Source: Paenibacillus sp. NAIST15-1 (GTDB taxonomy: Bacteria; Bacillota; Bacilli; Paenibacillales; Paenibacillaceae). From it: 64,000 nucleotides of DNA. This document shows, piece after piece, positions 1 through 7,624 of the stretch. Below the pieces are notes generated by a model that saw only the letters and a program-made list of their open reading frames with translations, was not told where the DNA came from and ran no database searches. Each line of letters begins with the position of its first letter. The stretch's first letter is position 1. The position numbers and the translations under genes are program-made. Location of the stretch: assembly GCF_001894745.1 (NCBI RefSeq), contig NZ_BBYF01000003.1, positions 310,001 through 374,000 on the forward strand, in the 5' to 3' direction.

Positions 1-290
1 TTCGCTCGCTGCCGTACCGCAGCAGAAGCTGCAGGTTCAATTTTGCCGAACTCCATATTTTTAATGGCTACGCCGCGCTTGGCCATTTTGGACTGTAAAA
101 TATCAATGACATTTTTCAGTTTGTACTCGTCATCCGAGACAATTATCACTTCATCCTTCTCAAGTGTAATTTTACTTTTGCTCCCTTTGAAATCGTATCG
201 AGATTCGATCTCCTTCATTGCTTGTGTAATCGCGTTATTCATTTCCTGTAGATCCAACTTGGATACAATATCAAATGAACTGTCCGCCAT
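1..290 (-). CDS. yajQ: YajQ family nucleotide-binding protein (3' part cut by window edge)
   Basis: Only the first 96 or so codons are present; the gene runs off the left edge. The protein begins [20 protein letters not shown] and continues with a segment containing the family's [11 protein letters not shown] motif, which identifies the YajQ (UPF0234) family. Members are small two-ferredoxin-fold proteins reported to bind nucleotides or RNA, and in some bacteria cyclic-di-GMP. The cellular role in Firmicutes is not settled. I chose the ATG at 290 because an AAAGGGGGAG ribosome binding site at 297-306 is well spaced from it; an in-frame ATG at 293 is the alternative. It lies about 130 bases beyond the preceding small membrane gene, from which it is separated by a hairpin. 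Confidence 0.9.
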   Translation of the reverse strand, partial: MADSSFDIVSKLDLQEMNNAITQAMKEIESRYDFKGSKSKITLEKDEVIIVSDDEYKLKNVIDILQSKMAKRGVAIKNMEFGKIEPAASAAVRQRA

Positions 291-365
291 CATTAGCTCC
301 CCCTTTACAAAATACTGCTGTCAAATCAAACCCTTTGTATGATCATAGTTATGTATATACACAAA

Positions 366-403
366 GGCATTCTTACACAGACCTAAGCCTGCAAAAGAAT
401 GCC
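366..403 (-). terminator. Hairpin, possible terminator after the 54-residue gene
   Basis: A perfect 9-bp stem (366-374 with 395-403) lies about 20 bases past the stop codon of the small membrane gene. The following U-tract is short and broken (TTTGTGTATA), so termination may be weak. Confidence 0.45.
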
Positions 404-421
404 CCAGTAGCATGCGATTGT

Positions 422-586
422 CTAAAAACGGACACGTGCTGGCGCTCGGAACATATCAATAATGCCCAGCAAAATATGAGCCAGTCCGAAGCCTAACACA
501 CCGTACCCCCAAACACTTGGCGTCAAGTAATACCCTAACAAGCTGACCACAATACCTGCTCCGGTAACGATCCAACTGGTTGCCAT
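422..586 (-). CDS. Small hydrophobic membrane protein, 54 residues, unknown function
   Basis: This short gene encodes 54 residues starting MATSWIVTGAGIVVSLLGYY and ending FRAPARVRF. A GAGGTG ribosome binding site sits 7 bases before the ATG. The product is almost entirely two hydrophobic stretches (about residues 5-22 and 26-44) followed by a short basic tail, so it is most simply a two-pass membrane protein with a positively charged end. I do not recognise a family. It lies 133 bases after rodZ and before yajQ, where B. subtilis has pgsA, cinA and recA. The good ribosome site, continuous hydrophobic design and downstream hairpin support it as a real gene. Confidence 0.7.
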   Translation of the reverse strand: MATSWIVTGAGIVVSLLGYYLTPSVWGYGVLGFGLAHILLGIIDMFRAPARVRF

Positions 587-719
587 CGCTCGACACCTCA
601 CTTTATTTTATTGGAGAACAACAATGATCGCCGCAGCTATTATTGTCTCCTCTCGCAAAGTGAATATGTCATGTATCATGATGAAATTCACACCAAGTAC
701 CTAAGGAAAGACCGCTTAC

Positions 720-1685
720 TTAACGTGAGCCTTGGTTCGCATTGTTCGTTGAGGCTTGACCTTGCTTCTCCGTTTGCAGCTTCTGAGCTTCCTCATAAGA
801 TACCCACTGCAGACGAATATTTTTGGAGCCTTCGTTATCGGATTTCGTCAATGCTTCGCCAGCAACTGTCACTTCAATTGCTTTGGCATAGCCTGCACGA
901 ATGAACATACCTTGTTCGGTCATATCGAACGTAACGGTCTGATCTTTCTCCAATGTTGCATAATGAAGCTTCTTCCCGCTGCTGCTCTTCTCATGAACAG
1001 CCAGCCAGCTTCTGTCGCCTGCCGCTTTAATCTCTACCTTCACTGGCGTGTTTGCTGGAGCCGATACGGTGTATACATCCTCAGAACGCTTGGAGGATTC
1101 CAACATGACGATTGGCTTCTCCACCTGTTTTGGAGGTTCCGGCGTAGCAGGCTTAACCGGCTGCTGAACCGCTCCACCTGCATTGTTTTGTCCTGCTTTG
1201 TCGCCATTCGCCGCTCCATCTGAGCCTGTTGATGGATTTTGTGTCTCTGTAATATTCGTATCATCAGAAGTGTTATCCGTTGTGCTCGGATTCACTTTCA
1301 TCACGACGAAGAAATATACTATGACACCAATAAGAATGATGAATGCCCATAGAAGCAGCGTCGATGCCCAGCGTCCGAATCGATCAGACGGCGCTTGTAC
1401 ACTACGTTTCTTCGTACGCATTAGCGGTTCAATTGTTGGCTCTGGTTCCGGCGTTGGGATGTCATTGCGGTAATACTGCAATACTTCATCAGGATTCAAG
1501 CCTACCGTCTCTGCATACGTCTTCACGAAAGCACGTACATAGAACGAACCCGGCAGAACCTTATAGTCCCCTTCTTCAATCGCTTCCAAGTAACGTTTAC
1601 GTATCTTCGTTGCTTCTTGCACATCATCCAGAGAGAGATTCTTCTCCACTCTTGCTTTTTTCAATAATTGCCCTAATTCTGACAC
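720..1685 (-). CDS. rodZ: RodZ-like helix-turn-helix membrane protein (YmfM)
   Basis: 321 residues. An N-terminal Cro/C1-type helix-turn-helix domain (about residues 1-70, with ARVEKNLSLDDVQEATKIRK) is followed by a basic linker and a single transmembrane helix around residues 105-130. After this come a Ser/Thr/Gln-rich spacer and a C-terminal beta domain of the DUF4115 type. This is the RodZ layout: the cytoplasmic domain binds MreB and the outer domain acts in elongasome-driven wall growth. The start is a GTG at 1685 with an AGGAGGTG site at 1691-1698; an upstream in-frame codon lacks such a site. It is the last gene of the ymf cluster, 50 bases after ymfK, and occupies the ymfM position of B. 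subtilis. Confidence 0.9.
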   Translation of the reverse strand: MSELGQLLKKARVEKNLSLDDVQEATKIRKRYLEAIEEGDYKVLPGSFYVRAFVKTYAETVGLNPDEVLQYYRNDIPTPEPEPTIEPLMRTKKRSVQAPSDRFGRWASTLLLWAFIILIGVIVYFFVVMKVNPSTTDNTSDDTNITETQNPSTGSDGAANGDKAGQNNAGGAVQQPVKPATPEPPKQVEKPIVMLESSKRSEDVYTVSAPANTPVKVEIKAAGDRSWLAVHEKSSSGKKLHYATLEKDQTVTFDMTEQGMFIRAGYAKAIEVTVAGEALTKSDNEGSKNIRLQWVSYEEAQKLQTEKQGQASTNNANQGSR

Positions 1686-1735
1686 AACTTCACCTCCTGT
1701 CCTTAATCCAAGCTGCACTTGCGTACTGCTTTATG

Positions 1736-2500
1736 TTAAATTTCGTTATAATTTATCGTAAACGATTCATACGTAATTTCCTCATCCGGGTTACTGCGCA
1801 ATTCAATAATATAATCGAAGAAATCATAACTATAGCCGGTTTCTTGAACAAATATGTCTGGATGCTCTATGACCTTTGTGGATGGCATGTTGATAATTTC
1901 ATCTAGCAATCCAGCATGCTTCTCATTTGAACGAATTGTACTGACAATACCATCGATAATAAAGATATTGTTTGGATTCAATTCTTCATCCGACATTTGG
2001 CTGCGTACGGTCTGCCTTAGCAGCGTCGAAGATACAAACGTCCAGCGCTTCATCGCACACACACTTCCAGCAATGATGGACTCTGTCTTGCCAACCCGGG
2101 GCATTCCTCGAAGTCCGATAACCTGATGGCCATCCCGCTTGAATATTTCCCCCAGAAAATCAACCAGCAAGCCAAGCTCATCCCTTGTAAAGCGGAACGT
2201 CTTCCGATCATCAGAATCGCGTTCAATATATCTGCCATGGCGTACAGCCAGAATATCAACCAACTTCGGCTGCCGTAATGCGGACACTGTAATATTGTCA
2301 ACCTTTTTCAGCATCTGTCCCATGATTTCGATCTTCTCATCATCATCGGTTTGTAGAAGCATTCCTCTTGTCTTGTCTTCCACACCATTAATCGTCAAGA
2401 TATTCACTTCAAGCATACCAAGCAGCGAAGCAATGTCTCCAAGAAGACCAGGTCGGTTCTTATGTATCTTATATTCCATATACCACTGTTTGTACTCCAT
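1736..2500 (-). CDS. ymfK: DUF3388 protein YmfK (ACT-like domain plus P-loop)
   Basis: 254 residues from an ATG at 2500 with a GAGGTG site five bases upstream. The first 75 or so residues resemble an ACT regulatory domain (HKNRPGLLGDIASLLGMLEVN). The middle contains a P-loop-like motif, GLRGMPRVGKTES, suggesting nucleotide binding. The protein matches the DUF3388 family, whose function is unknown; in B. subtilis it sits between ymfJ and ymfM, as here. An extended -10 promoter about 130 bases upstream would make ymfK-rodZ a transcription unit separate from ymfJ, which has its own terminator. A ligand-sensing NTPase is an inference from the two domains only. Confidence 0.85.
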   Translation of the reverse strand: MEYKQWYMEYKIHKNRPGLLGDIASLLGMLEVNILTINGVEDKTRGMLLQTDDDEKIEIMGQMLKKVDNITVSALRQPKLVDILAVRHGRYIERDSDDRKTFRFTRDELGLLVDFLGEIFKRDGHQVIGLRGMPRVGKTESIIAGSVCAMKRWTFVSSTLLRQTVRSQMSDEELNPNNIFIIDGIVSTIRSNEKHAGLLDEIINMPSTKVIEHPDIFVQETGYSYDFFDYIIELRSNPDEEITYESFTINYNEI

Positions 2501-2626
2501 GACACACCTCATCCACGGTTATCCGCCGTTTTCCATTCTACAATACATGGGACACAAATTCCACCGGAGTATGGCTAAAAAACGAGAAAAAACGCAATAC
2601 TTTCTTATTTTCTCCGATTAAGTACC

Positions 2627-2655
2627 ATTATAGCAGGTTCTGAGCATGTATTCAT
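2627..2655 (-). promoter_or_regulatory. Candidate sigma-A promoter for ymfK-rodZ (extended -10)
   Basis: A perfect TATAAT at 2627-2632 is preceded by TGC, giving an extended -10. A poor -35 (ATGAAT, 2650-2655) lies 17 bases upstream. It follows the terminator of ymfJ, so it is well placed to start the ymfK-rodZ unit. Confidence 0.55.
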
Positions 2656-2682
2656 GTCGTTTGCGCCTGGTTGTGGGTATGA

Positions 2683-2718
2683 AAAGAAAGAAAGTTCGTA
2701 CCAGAACTTCCTTTCTTT
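2683..2718 (-). terminator. Intrinsic terminator after ymfJ
   Basis: A 15-bp stem with one mismatch (2683-2697 with 2704-2718) and a 6-base loop begins 23 bases after the ymfJ stop. The descending arm ends in a pyrimidine-rich CTTTCTTTT run. Confidence 0.75.
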
Positions 2719-2741
2719 AGATATATGGACAAAATGACGAA

Positions 2742-2996
2742 TTACCCGTTTTGATCAGCCAATTTTACCATCAAACGAGCAATCGTTTGCCGCTCTTCAT
2801 CAGAGCCTACATTCCATAACTCCCTCAATGCACTTTCTTCTGCATTTTTAGGATCAACCTTTTCTTCCAGAAATGATCCGATCTCAAAAGCAAGCTTGGA
2901 AATTGTTTCTTCAGACATGCCTAGCCCTTTTGCTTGCTTGACACGCTCACCAAGAAACTTTTTCCACGAGTCGAAGTTTTCAAGTACTGATGACAT
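2742..2996 (-). CDS. ymfJ: DUF3243 protein YmfJ
   Basis: 84 residues, mostly helical and acidic, beginning MSSVLENFDSWKKFLGERV. It matches the DUF3243 family in length and in the N-terminal FDxWKxFLxxRV pattern. No catalytic motif is visible and the function is unknown. An AAGGAGG site precedes the ATG. It lies between ymfI and ymfK as in B. subtilis, but here it has its own strong downstream terminator. A TATAAT box at 3060-3065 without a clear -35 could start it, so it may be expressed separately from its neighbours. Confidence 0.88.
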   Translation of the reverse strand: MSSVLENFDSWKKFLGERVKQAKGLGMSEETISKLAFEIGSFLEEKVDPKNAEESALRELWNVGSDEERQTIARLMVKLADQNG

Positions 2997-3088
2997 GAGA
3001 ACGCCCTCCTTGTGGCTAGTGTGAATTCATCAGTCGTAATATGTGCCTCTGCCGCCGGAATTATACGTTCTGTCTGCAAACAGATTGC

Positions 3089-3835
3089 TTACATCTGCCA
3101 TCCACCGTTGGGACTAATAATCTGTCCTGTAATATAACCGGATTCCGGCAATGCCAAATAGTAGATAAGGGAGGCTATTTCTTCAGGGGTTCCAAGCCGT
3201 CCTAACGGAATATCTTCTTGCAATGCCATTCGCTCTTGTTTATCCAGATGCTTCACCATATCGGTATCCACTACCCCTGGAGCTACTGCATTTACGGTTA
3301 CACCAGAAGGAGCCAGCTCTTTGGCCAAAGCTTTCGTAAACGCATTAACCCCGCCTTTGGCCATCGAATACATGACTTCACAAGATGCTCCAGTGATTCC
3401 CCAGATTGAAGATACGTTGATAATTCGACCGTACTTCTGCGTAATCATGTGAGGCGCGAACCGCTGGGTGCACATAAACATCCCCTTCAGATTGATATCC
3501 ATGCAGTCCGTCCATTCTTGTTCTGTCACATCCGTGAACAATCCGTAATAGGCAACCCCAGCATTATTAACCAAGATGTCGGGTGTAAACCCCAGTTCAT
3601 CAAGCTTGTCCTTCATTCGATCTAGCTGTTCCATATCTCTTAAATCAGCTGAAATCGTCATTACTTGCGCCCCGTGATTGATGCATTTACGGGCTACCTC
3701 ATTTGCTGCTTCATGTGAATGCAAATAATGAATAACAATTTTCATGCCGACTTGGGCGAAGCGCTCCGCAATCGCAGCCCCAATTCCTCGGCTTGCTCCG
3801 GTAATAAGAACAGAAGTATCTGACAATGCTTTCAT
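3089..3835 (-). CDS. ymfI: SDR-family NAD(P)-dependent oxidoreductase YmfI
   Basis: 248 residues. It has the classical short-chain dehydrogenase signature: TGASRGIG cofactor motif near the N-terminus, NNAG around residue 90, and a catalytic Ser with YxxxK (YSMAKGG) near residue 155. The closest well-known relatives are FabG-type 3-oxoacyl-ACP reductases, but the substrate cannot be read from sequence. The ATG at 3835 has a GGGGGAG site 7 bases upstream; longer in-frame reading upstream runs through the terminator of ymfH and was rejected. It follows the M16 pair ymfF-ymfH, the conserved Bacillus order. An intrinsic terminator lies only about 30 bases before its ribosome site. Confidence 0.92.
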   Translation of the reverse strand: MKALSDTSVLITGASRGIGAAIAERFAQVGMKIVIHYLHSHEAANEVARKCINHGAQVMTISADLRDMEQLDRMKDKLDELGFTPDILVNNAGVAYYGLFTDVTEQEWTDCMDINLKGMFMCTQRFAPHMITQKYGRIINVSSIWGITGASCEVMYSMAKGGVNAFTKALAKELAPSGVTVNAVAPGVVDTDMVKHLDKQERMALQEDIPLGRLGTPEEIASLIYYLALPESGYITGQIISPNGGWQM

Positions 3836-3873
3836 ACATGTTCTCCCCCTATGGACAAGTATTCTCTTTAGAT

Positions 3874-3910
3874 AAAAAAAGAAGACGCACCTATTGATAG
3901 GCACGCCTTC
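3874..3910 (-). terminator. Intrinsic terminator after ymfH
   Basis: A 14-bp stem with three G-U pairs (3881-3894 with 3897-3910) is followed by seven U residues (3874-3880). It starts 6 bases after the ymfH stop and sits immediately before ymfI. Confidence 0.8.
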
Positions 3911-3915
3911 GTATG

Positions 3916-5196
3916 TTACGGTTGTTCGACAATAGATACTGCCAGCCGATTCCAATCAAAATGATCTTTCAACCGTTGATGAACTTGTTCTAACGTTAGC
4001 GTCTCGTATACCGAAAGTATATCAAATAAATCGGTATCACGGAACTTATACTTCGTAAATTCATTGGCAATTGCTTCAGGTGAATTAAGCATGCGCAAGT
4101 ATGAGCCAATCGATTTGTTGCGAATACGCTCAAATGCTGCCTGCTCAAAGCCCGACGCCTTGCGTTCATCAATTAGCTCCTGCACCCGCTTCACTAGACC
4201 ATCAGGGTCTTTTGATTCACCGCCGATAATGGAGAATGCATAGTCCGGACTGCAGGTGTATTCGCTGCCAAATGAATCCGTCGTCAAACCCTCCTCATAC
4301 AGGGTCTGATACAACGGCGAACTACTGCCCATCATCAAATCCAGCATGAGGCGGGTTGTCACTTCGTATTCCAAAAGCGCTCTGCCCTCTAAGCCCGGAC
4401 GCGGTTCCTTGCAGCCAAATAGACAACGCGGCAGAGAAACGGGCAGCTTCGCCACACGTCTTGCTTCCTTAACCTCAACAGGCTCCTCTTCAAAGATCCG
4501 GCGAATGTCGCCCTGTGGCTCGAATGATTTGGCCGCTTGATTGCTCCGAACAAGTTCGAAGATGCCCTTCGGATCAACACCGCCTACAACGAACAGCAGC
4601 ATATTGGAAGGATGATAGAAGGTATGGTAGCACGTATAGAGCGTCTCCTTCGTAATGGTTCCAATCGATTCGATTGTGCCTGCTATGTCGATATGTACAG
4701 GATGGATGTGGTACATTGCCTCAATGAGGCCGAAGTACACTCGCCACGCTGCATTGTCGCGATACATGTTAATCTCTTGGCCAATAATGCCTTTTTCTTT
4801 TTCTACATTTTCATCTGTAAAATAAGGTCTCTGCACGAAATCAATCAATGTCTGCAGGCTCTCTTCAATGTGTGAAGTGGAAGAGAACAAATAGACCGTA
4901 CGATCAAATGAAGTGAAGGCATTCGCAGATGCCCCCTGTTCAGCGAACTTCGCGAATATATCCCCTTCTGGCTCTTCGAACATTTTATGTTCTAAAAAAT
5001 GGGCAATCCCATCGGGGACTTGAACCTCTTCTTGTCCTTCTACTTGAAAGTGATTGTCGATGGAGCCATATTTTGTAGAGAATGTTGCGTATGTTTTCTG
5101 GAATCCCGCTTTTGGCAGAACATACACATCTAGACCATTGTCCATCCGCTCATAATATATAGTTTCTTGCAAATTGGAGTATTGACGTTGTTCCAT
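3916..5196 (-). CDS. ymfH: M16-family zinc metallopeptidase YmfH (catalytic subunit)
   Basis: 426 residues, the usual length of a one-chain M16B peptidase. The inverted zinc motif HFLEH is at residues 66-70, and a Glu in GQEINMY near residue 141 is the likely third ligand, so this member looks catalytically competent. M16B enzymes work as two-subunit peptidasomes. The partner here is the adjacent ymfF, which lacks the motif. The ATG at 5196 follows the ymfF stop by 3 bases, with GGAGGAGG in the end of ymfF, so the two are translationally linked. Substrates are unknown. B. subtilis YmfFH-type genes sit at the same place. The gene is followed at once by a strong terminator. Confidence 0.93.
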   Translation of the reverse strand: MEQRQYSNLQETIYYERMDNGLDVYVLPKAGFQKTYATFSTKYGSIDNHFQVEGQEEVQVPDGIAHFLEHKMFEEPEGDIFAKFAEQGASANAFTSFDRTVYLFSSTSHIEESLQTLIDFVQRPYFTDENVEKEKGIIGQEINMYRDNAAWRVYFGLIEAMYHIHPVHIDIAGTIESIGTITKETLYTCYHTFYHPSNMLLFVVGGVDPKGIFELVRSNQAAKSFEPQGDIRRIFEEEPVEVKEARRVAKLPVSLPRCLFGCKEPRPGLEGRALLEYEVTTRLMLDLMMGSSSPLYQTLYEEGLTTDSFGSEYTCSPDYAFSIIGGESKDPDGLVKRVQELIDERKASGFEQAAFERIRNKSIGSYLRMLNSPEAIANEFTKYKFRDTDLFDILSVYETLTLEQVHQRLKDHFDWNRLAVSIVEQP

Positions 5197-5199
5197 CGA

Positions 5200-6483
5200 T
5201 TAGGCCTCCTCCTTATTGCGCAAGAAATAAATGGTATCCAAGTGGAAGGTCTGCGCGACTTCTTGAATATGTGCAGCTTCAATATGCTCTACCTCATCAA
5301 TGAGCTGGGATGTTGTGCGCTCTCTTCCCGATAACACTCGATTGAAATCAAAGCCAATCATCTCAAACGAAGAATCATCAATCTCCCGCAATTGATTCGC
5401 AATCATGGCCTTCGTCTGACTAATTTCAAGCAATTGCAGCTGCCCAGCCTTCATCGCATCCAGCTGCTCGATAATAATTTGACGGGCTTTGTCGAAGTTC
5501 TCGAACTCAATACCTGACTGAATGGTACAAATACCCTTGTGGCCTTCAAAGCGAGAAGCTGCATAGTATGCAAGGCTGTTTTTCTCCCGTACATTTATAA
5601 ACAGCTTTGAATGCGGGTAACCGCCTAATATGCCATTGTACATAAGCACGGCAGGGTAAGCATCGTCCGCATACGTAATCGTAGATCGAAGCCCCATATT
5701 CAATTTGCCCTGGCTTACCTCCAAACGTTCAATGACGGTGTTCGGTTCACCAATACTTGGTACTGGAATAGAACGTGCATATGGTGTCTCCACGTTTCGA
5801 TCGATACGGAATGAAGCCTCGACACAGCGTTCTACTTCTTCATAGGACGTATCTCCAACAACATATACGTCAATCGCCGCATGCTCAAGCAGCCAGCGAT
5901 ACTTATCGGTTAAGGTCGCTGCATCAATTCCATCCAGATCGTCCCGATTACCAAGCGCATGCAGTCGATACGGTTCATTCTTGCACATTTCTTCCACACA
6001 TCGTTCTGCTGCGTAGCGAATTTTATCGTTGACAATAGATTCAATCCGCTGACGCACTGTCTGCTTCTCTTCTTCTACATACTTATTGCGCAATGTTCCA
6101 TTGTCCATAACTGGTGCTGTAATGGCTTCACCCATAAACTGAAATGCTTGGGCAAGCAAAGACTCAGATGAACTTACAAATGCATCATTAATAACGTCCA
6201 TGCGGAACTGGATAATTTGATAATCTGCTCGCTTGAACACATCGAAGCCGAAGCCCGCTCCATACAGCTCATCAAGTCGCTCGCGGAACCGAATCGTCTC
6301 TGGATAAGAAGCCGTCCCTCTCCGTAATACAAAAGGCGTAAGTGCCGTACTCGTTACGGTATCCTCTTGAAGTGGAATGCCCACATACACAGAGATGGCG
6401 AACGTTTTGAAGCGCTTTGTCGGCATAACATGAACACGCATGCCTTTAACCTTTCCCCGTTCAAATGTCGGTTTGCTCACCAT
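5200..6483 (-). CDS. ymfF: M16-family peptidase-like subunit YmfF (non-catalytic)
   Basis: About 427 residues with the M16 fold pattern (FVLRRGTASYP, LDELYGAGF, then the late NVREKNSLAYYAASR segment) but no HxxEH zinc motif. It is therefore expected to be the structural partner of YmfH rather than a protease. I place the start at the ATG at 6483 (MVSKPTFERGKVKG), where family members usually begin, with a GGGG site just upstream. An ATG at 6495 and a TTG at 6525 are possible. Two short inverted repeats lie directly upstream of this start. Confidence 0.88.
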   Translation of the reverse strand: MVSKPTFERGKVKGMRVHVMPTKRFKTFAISVYVGIPLQEDTVTSTALTPFVLRRGTASYPETIRFRERLDELYGAGFGFDVFKRADYQIIQFRMDVINDAFVSSSESLLAQAFQFMGEAITAPVMDNGTLRNKYVEEEKQTVRQRIESIVNDKIRYAAERCVEEMCKNEPYRLHALGNRDDLDGIDAATLTDKYRWLLEHAAIDVYVVGDTSYEEVERCVEASFRIDRNVETPYARSIPVPSIGEPNTVIERLEVSQGKLNMGLRSTITYADDAYPAVLMYNGILGGYPHSKLFINVREKNSLAYYAASRFEGHKGICTIQSGIEFENFDKARQIIIEQLDAMKAGQLQLLEISQTKAMIANQLREIDDSSFEMIGFDFNRVLSGRERTTSQLIDEVEHIEAAHIQEVAQTFHLDTIYFLRNKEEA

Positions 6484-6500
6484 ATCTAACCCCATTTCTT

Positions 6501-6535
6501 CCGTGATTGTCACGGTGAATTGCAACCATGTTGCA
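6501..6535. repeat. Two adjacent short inverted repeats upstream of ymfF
   Basis: Positions 6501-6515 read CCGTGA-TTG-TCACGG and 6521-6535 read TGCAAC-CAT-GTTGCA, each a perfect 6-bp dyad with a 3-base centre, 5 bases apart. They lie just before the proposed ymfF start, so they could form two small RNA hairpins or be protein-binding sites. Confidence 0.6.
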
Positions 6536-6623
6536 TGTTATATTCAGTGATAATCCAATGTATACCTTCTCGCTTCCGTACACATATGATCAATCGTTCA
6601 ACATCCCTAACATACCGAAATGG

Positions 6624-6662
6624 AAACAAAGAAGCAAATGGACTGAACGCCATTGCTTCTTC
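6624..6662 (-). terminator. Probable terminator after sleB
   Basis: A stem of about 12 bp with one bulge pairs 6650-6662 with roughly 6627-6641, and is followed by a U-rich TTTGTTT stretch. It begins 65 bases after the sleB stop. Nothing else but the two inverted repeats is seen in the sleB-ymfF gap. Confidence 0.5.
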
Positions 6663-6726
6663 ATCCCGCTTCTGTATGTAGCATCCCGTACCGTCTCATC
6701 TCAACCGTCGCTTTTCGGTCACTTGA

Positions 6727-7482
6727 TTACATACAGAAGATATGTTTGCCAATTGTTTTGACTTGAGGTCGAGTCCAAATCCACTTCGAAGTTGCCGTCT
6801 CAGGGTTGAAATAGTACAGACAGCCACCAGAAGGATCCCAGCCATTAATGGCATCCTTCACCGCTCGTTTGGCATTCTCGTTCGGTTCCAGCCAAATCTG
6901 TCCATCCGCTACTGCAGTAAATGCCCCTGGTTGAAAAATTACGCCATATGCTGTCTTCGGAAAGCTTGGCGACTTCACACGGTTCAATATTACCGCGGCT
7001 ACAGCTACTTGTCCCTCATAAGGCTCACCGCGCGCTTCGCCATACACGGCATTGGCCATAAATTTTAAATCATTCTCCGACAACCCTAAATTGTTGGAGC
7101 CGCTAACATTATTATTTGTTGAGCCAGATGGCTTGTTAGGTGCCGTTCCGCCCGAAGTTTCAGGCTTCCAATTTTTCGAAGCTTTTACTAGCATTTCTTT
7201 GGTTTTCGATCCAACGATTCCGTCTGACTTCATGCCGAACTTCCATTGGAACCAGGTCACTGCATTCTTCGTCGCGGGACCAAAGATTCCATCTGTCTTG
7301 CCATCATAGTAACCAAGGAATTTCAATCGACCTTGTAACTCCTTCACATCTTGGCCTTGGGAGCCTTGCTGCAGTGTTGCATTGCTAAATGTGGCTTCCG
7401 TCTTGCCCATATGCTTGTACTGGAACGCTCCAATTAGCATGAATACAATACATATCGTGATCCAAATCATCCGTTTTCTCAT
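6727..7482 (-). CDS. sleB: Spore cortex-lytic enzyme SleB
   Basis: 251 residues: an N-terminal hydrophobic helix acting as signal or anchor (residues 5-22), a peptidoglycan-binding domain 1 (about 38-95, LQQGSQGQDVKELQGRL), an Asn/Ser/Pro-rich linker, and a SleB/CwlJ hydrolase domain (about 135-251) with the catalytic-region motif YGEARGEPYEGQVAVAAVI. SleB-type enzymes are lytic transglycosylases that cut muramic-delta-lactam cortex during germination. A good sigma-G-type promoter 48 bases or more upstream fits synthesis in the forespore. In Bacillus sleB is normally followed by ypeB; here no ypeB follows. Confidence 0.93.
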   Translation of the reverse strand: MRKRMIWITICIVFMLIGAFQYKHMGKTEATFSNATLQQGSQGQDVKELQGRLKFLGYYDGKTDGIFGPATKNAVTWFQWKFGMKSDGIVGSKTKEMLVKASKNWKPETSGGTAPNKPSGSTNNNVSGSNNLGLSENDLKFMANAVYGEARGEPYEGQVAVAAVILNRVKSPSFPKTAYGVIFQPGAFTAVADGQIWLEPNENAKRAVKDAINGWDPSGGCLYYFNPETATSKWIWTRPQVKTIGKHIFCM

Positions 7483-7529
7483 GCCTAACGTCTACCTCTC
7501 TCTTGTGAATTTAACAGGATTGGCAACTT

Positions 7530-7559
7530 TATTATGAGATAACGGATAGAGATCTATGC
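7530..7559 (-). promoter_or_regulatory. Candidate sigma-G promoter for sleB
   Basis: GCATA (7555-7559) and CATAATA (7530-7536) are separated by exactly 18 bases. They match the forespore sigma-G consensus (GHATR, 18 bases, CATWHTA) at every position. Initiation would fall near 7523, about 40 bases before the sleB start. Confidence 0.65.
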
Positions 7560-7587
7560 ACTTACAGCCAACACCTACTGCATAAGC

Positions 7588-7613
7588 AAAAGAGAGCGCA
7601 GGGCGCTCTCTTT
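7588..7613 (-). terminator. Intrinsic terminator after spoIIIE/ftsK
   Basis: A perfect 11-bp stem (7589-7599 with 7603-7613) with a 3-base loop ends in UUUU. It begins 11 bases past the stop codon. Confidence 0.85.
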
Positions 7614-7624
7614 CTGTATCCTAT

